NCBI RefSeq assembly: GCF_036013915.1
Contig: NZ_CP107899.1
Coordinates: 3,162,001 to 3,226,000 of the forward strand
DNA: 64,000 bases
Direction of reading: 5' to 3'
Source: Streptomyces sp. NBC_00464
Lineage (GTDB): Bacteria > Actinomycetota > Actinomycetes > Streptomycetales > Streptomycetaceae
How positions within the stretch are numbered: position 1 is the first letter of the stretch; each line of letters opens with the position of its first letter. Below, piece by piece: positions 62,856 through 64,000 of this stretch. The notes under the pieces are model-generated. The model was not told where the DNA came from. It made no database searches and saw only the letters and a list, made by a program, of their open reading frames with translations. The position numbers were made by a program, and so were the translations under genes.

Positions 62856-63001
62856 GAGGGAGAACTCCTGCCGAGAGGGGGGTGCAGCAACCCGGCCGGG
62901 CCTCCGGAAACCGGGGGCGGCACCGCAAGCTCGGCGAGGTGGTGCGTGAACCTAGGAGGAGCCCGTTACTGGGGTATTACTGGCCGCTTCTTCACGGTGG
63001 T

Positions 63002-63028
63002 TGTCACATGCGCGGGCCGGGCGGTGTC
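63002..63028 (+). promoter_or_regulatory. ECF41-type promoter
   Basis: TGTCACA, a 16-bp spacer and TGTC match the ECF41 promoter form TGTCACA-N16-CGTC with one mismatch. It lies 37 bp upstream of the CMD gene, whose 3' end overlaps an ECF41-like sigma gene, so autoregulation is expected. Confidence 0.75.
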
Positions 63029-63065
63029 TTCATGCCACACAGGCAGACTTCCAAGGAGAAACACC

Positions 63066-63644
63066 ATGGCACTGCGTATTTCCAAGGCCGAGCTCCCCGC
63101 CCAGCTCAAGGACAGCATGATCAAGCAGCTCGGGGCCGTACCCGAGAACGTCGAGGTGCTCTGGCACAGCCCCGGCGTCGCCCGGGACAACCTGGAGTTC
63201 GGCGGCAAGGTGGGCGCGTGGGACGCGGCCGAGGCGAGTCTCAAGTCGTTCGCGCACATGGCCGTCGCGGCCCAGGTCGGCTGCAGTTGGTGCCTCGACA
63301 TCGGGTACTTCCAGGCGCAGAACGCGAACCTGGATCTGACCAAGGCGAGCCAGGTGCCGCGCTGGCGGGAGTCGGAGGTCTTCGAGCCGCTGGAACGGGA
63401 CGTGCTGGAGTACGCCGAGGCCATGACGAACACGCCGCTGACCGTCACCGACGAGCTGTACGCGGGCCTGCTCGCCCGGCTCGGCCCTGCGGCGATGATC
63501 GAGCTCACCGCGTTCATCGCCTACGTCAATCTTGCGACCAGGGCGAACGTGGCGAACGGGGTCGAGTCGCAGGGCTTCTCAGCCGCGTGCGAGATCCCGC
63601 TGGCCGGGCGCCCGGAGAAGTCCGGCGTAGCGTCGGCGTCATGA
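63066..63644 (+). CDS. Carboxymuconolactone decarboxylase family protein
   Basis: This 192-residue CMD/AhpD-like protein has the redox C-S-W-C (73-76) in G-C-S-W-C-L-D-I-G and a conserved A-F-I-A-Y-V-N-L-A-T-R-A-N. CMD proteins are the standard partners of ECF41 sigma factors. AAGGAG precedes ATG 63066. It overlaps the sigma gene by 4 bp (ATGA). Confidence 0.9.
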   Translation: MALRISKAELPAQLKDSMIKQLGAVPENVEVLWHSPGVARDNLEFGGKVGAWDAAEASLKSFAHMAVAAQVGCSWCLDIGYFQAQNANLDLTKASQVPRWRESEVFEPLERDVLEYAEAMTNTPLTVTDELYAGLLARLGPAAMIELTAFIAYVNLATRANVANGVESQGFSAACEIPLAGRPEKSGVASAS

Positions 63645-64000
63645 CCGAGGACCCGTTCGTCGCGCATCGCAACCTGCTGTTCACGGTCGCCTACGAGATG
63701 CTCGGCTCGGCGGCCGACGCGGAGGACGTGCTGCAGGAGTCCTGGCTGCGATGGGCCGCCGTCGACCAGGCACAGGTGAACGACCCGCGGGCCTACCTCG
63801 TCCGGATCGTCACCCGACAAGCACTGAACCGGCTGCGCACGGTGTCGCGCAGCCGGGTGGACTACGTGGGCGAGTGGCTGCCGGAACCGCTGCTGACCAG
63901 CCCTGATGTCGCCGAGGACGTCGAGCTCGCGGAGAGCGTCTCGATGGCGCTGCTGACCGTGCTGGAGACGCTCGGGCCGACCGAGCGGGCGGTGTTCGTG
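63641..64000 (+). CDS. ECF41-family RNA polymerase sigma factor SigJ-like, C-terminus beyond window
   Basis: The visible 120 residues hold sigma region 2 (F-V-A-H-R-N-L-L-F-T-V-A-Y-E-M-L-G-S-A-A-D-A-E-D-V-L-Q, D-P-R-A-Y-L-V-R-I-V-T-R) and the start of region 4 (L-G-P-T-E-R-A-V-F-V). The linker W-L-P-E-P-L is a mark of ECF41/SigJ. The SnoaL-like C-terminal domain expected in this family would lie to the right of the window. It is coupled to the CMD gene and an ECF41 promoter. Confidence 0.88.
   Translation, partial: MTEDPFVAHRNLLFTVAYEMLGSAADAEDVLQESWLRWAAVDQAQVNDPRAYLVRIVTRQALNRLRTVSRSRVDYVGEWLPEPLLTSPDVAEDVELAESVSMALLTVLETLGPTERAVFV

Noticed and set aside
60546..63065. Upstream extension of the CMD reading frame to over 1000 codons
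   Set aside because: The extension is antisense to the S8 protease, whose catalytic triad is clear; the real start with AAGGAG is 63066.

Overview
The window is high-GC actinobacterial DNA with strongly biased third codon positions, GTG starts and many ATGA/GTGA stop-start overlaps. Futalosine-pathway menaquinone genes, DmdR-, CebR-, DasR- and CsoR-type operators, an ECF41 sigma factor with its carboxymuconolactone decarboxylase partner, and an LAHTG sortase substrate all point to a Streptomyces chromosome. Most of it looks like housekeeping or conditionally used core DNA, with a few accessory islands.

Layout. 1-5.7 kb: the N-terminal part of an Hsp90/sacsin-type ATPase protein, a cluster of short hairpin repeats, a DUF3027 protein, an MFS transporter and a DUF2771 lipoprotein. 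5.7-7.3 kb: mqnB-mqnD (menaquinone). 7.2-13.2 kb: an accessory island with two secreted/lipid-anchored proteins facing a LuxR-type HTH regulator, a peptidoglycan-binding adaptor and a MacB-like ABC exporter. 13.3-15.2 kb: cold-shock protein, small membrane protein, HAD phosphatase. 15.3-19.3 kb: a four-gene siderophore uptake operon behind an iron box. 19.8-25.8 kb: a membrane protein and two helicase-family genes of XPB type. 26-28 kb: a HelD/HelR-type RNA polymerase helicase with a structured leader. 28.2-31.9 kb: a GH9 cellulase with two CebR boxes, and cutC with a DasR-like site. 32.1-34.4 kb: a copper ATPase behind a CsoR operator. 34.5-42.3 kb: mixed genes, including a three-gene operon whose first two products share a GDNN...GTF(T/N)Q motif. 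42.4-46 kb: MurNAc uptake and recycling (RpiR regulator, murQ, PTS EIIBC). 46-50.3 kb: EamA transporter, inositol-monophosphatase-like protein, a HigBA-type toxin-antitoxin pair and small proteins. 50.5-53.7 kb: a large sortase-anchored surface protein and a hypothetical gene. 53.9-57.2 kb: an AraC-VOC-UvrA2 operon. 57.3-62.9 kb: a coupled subtilisin plus beta-propeller secretion pair. 63-64 kb: a CMD protein and an ECF41 sigma factor cut by the window edge.

The most unusual signal is not a gene. Three intergenic regions (14134-14555, 19333-19754, 23390-23807) carry a 418-422 bp element that I do not recognise. Each has about 27-bp terminal inverted repeats and folds on paper as a cloverleaf: a basal stem, two side hairpins with shared loop sequence, and a central arm with a 21-bp perfect stem. 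At least one stem shows a compensatory base-pair change between copies. The end repeat of these elements recurs as a seven-copy cluster at 2031-2353. The second candidate novelty is the 37281-39482 operon, which looks like a small signalling relay.
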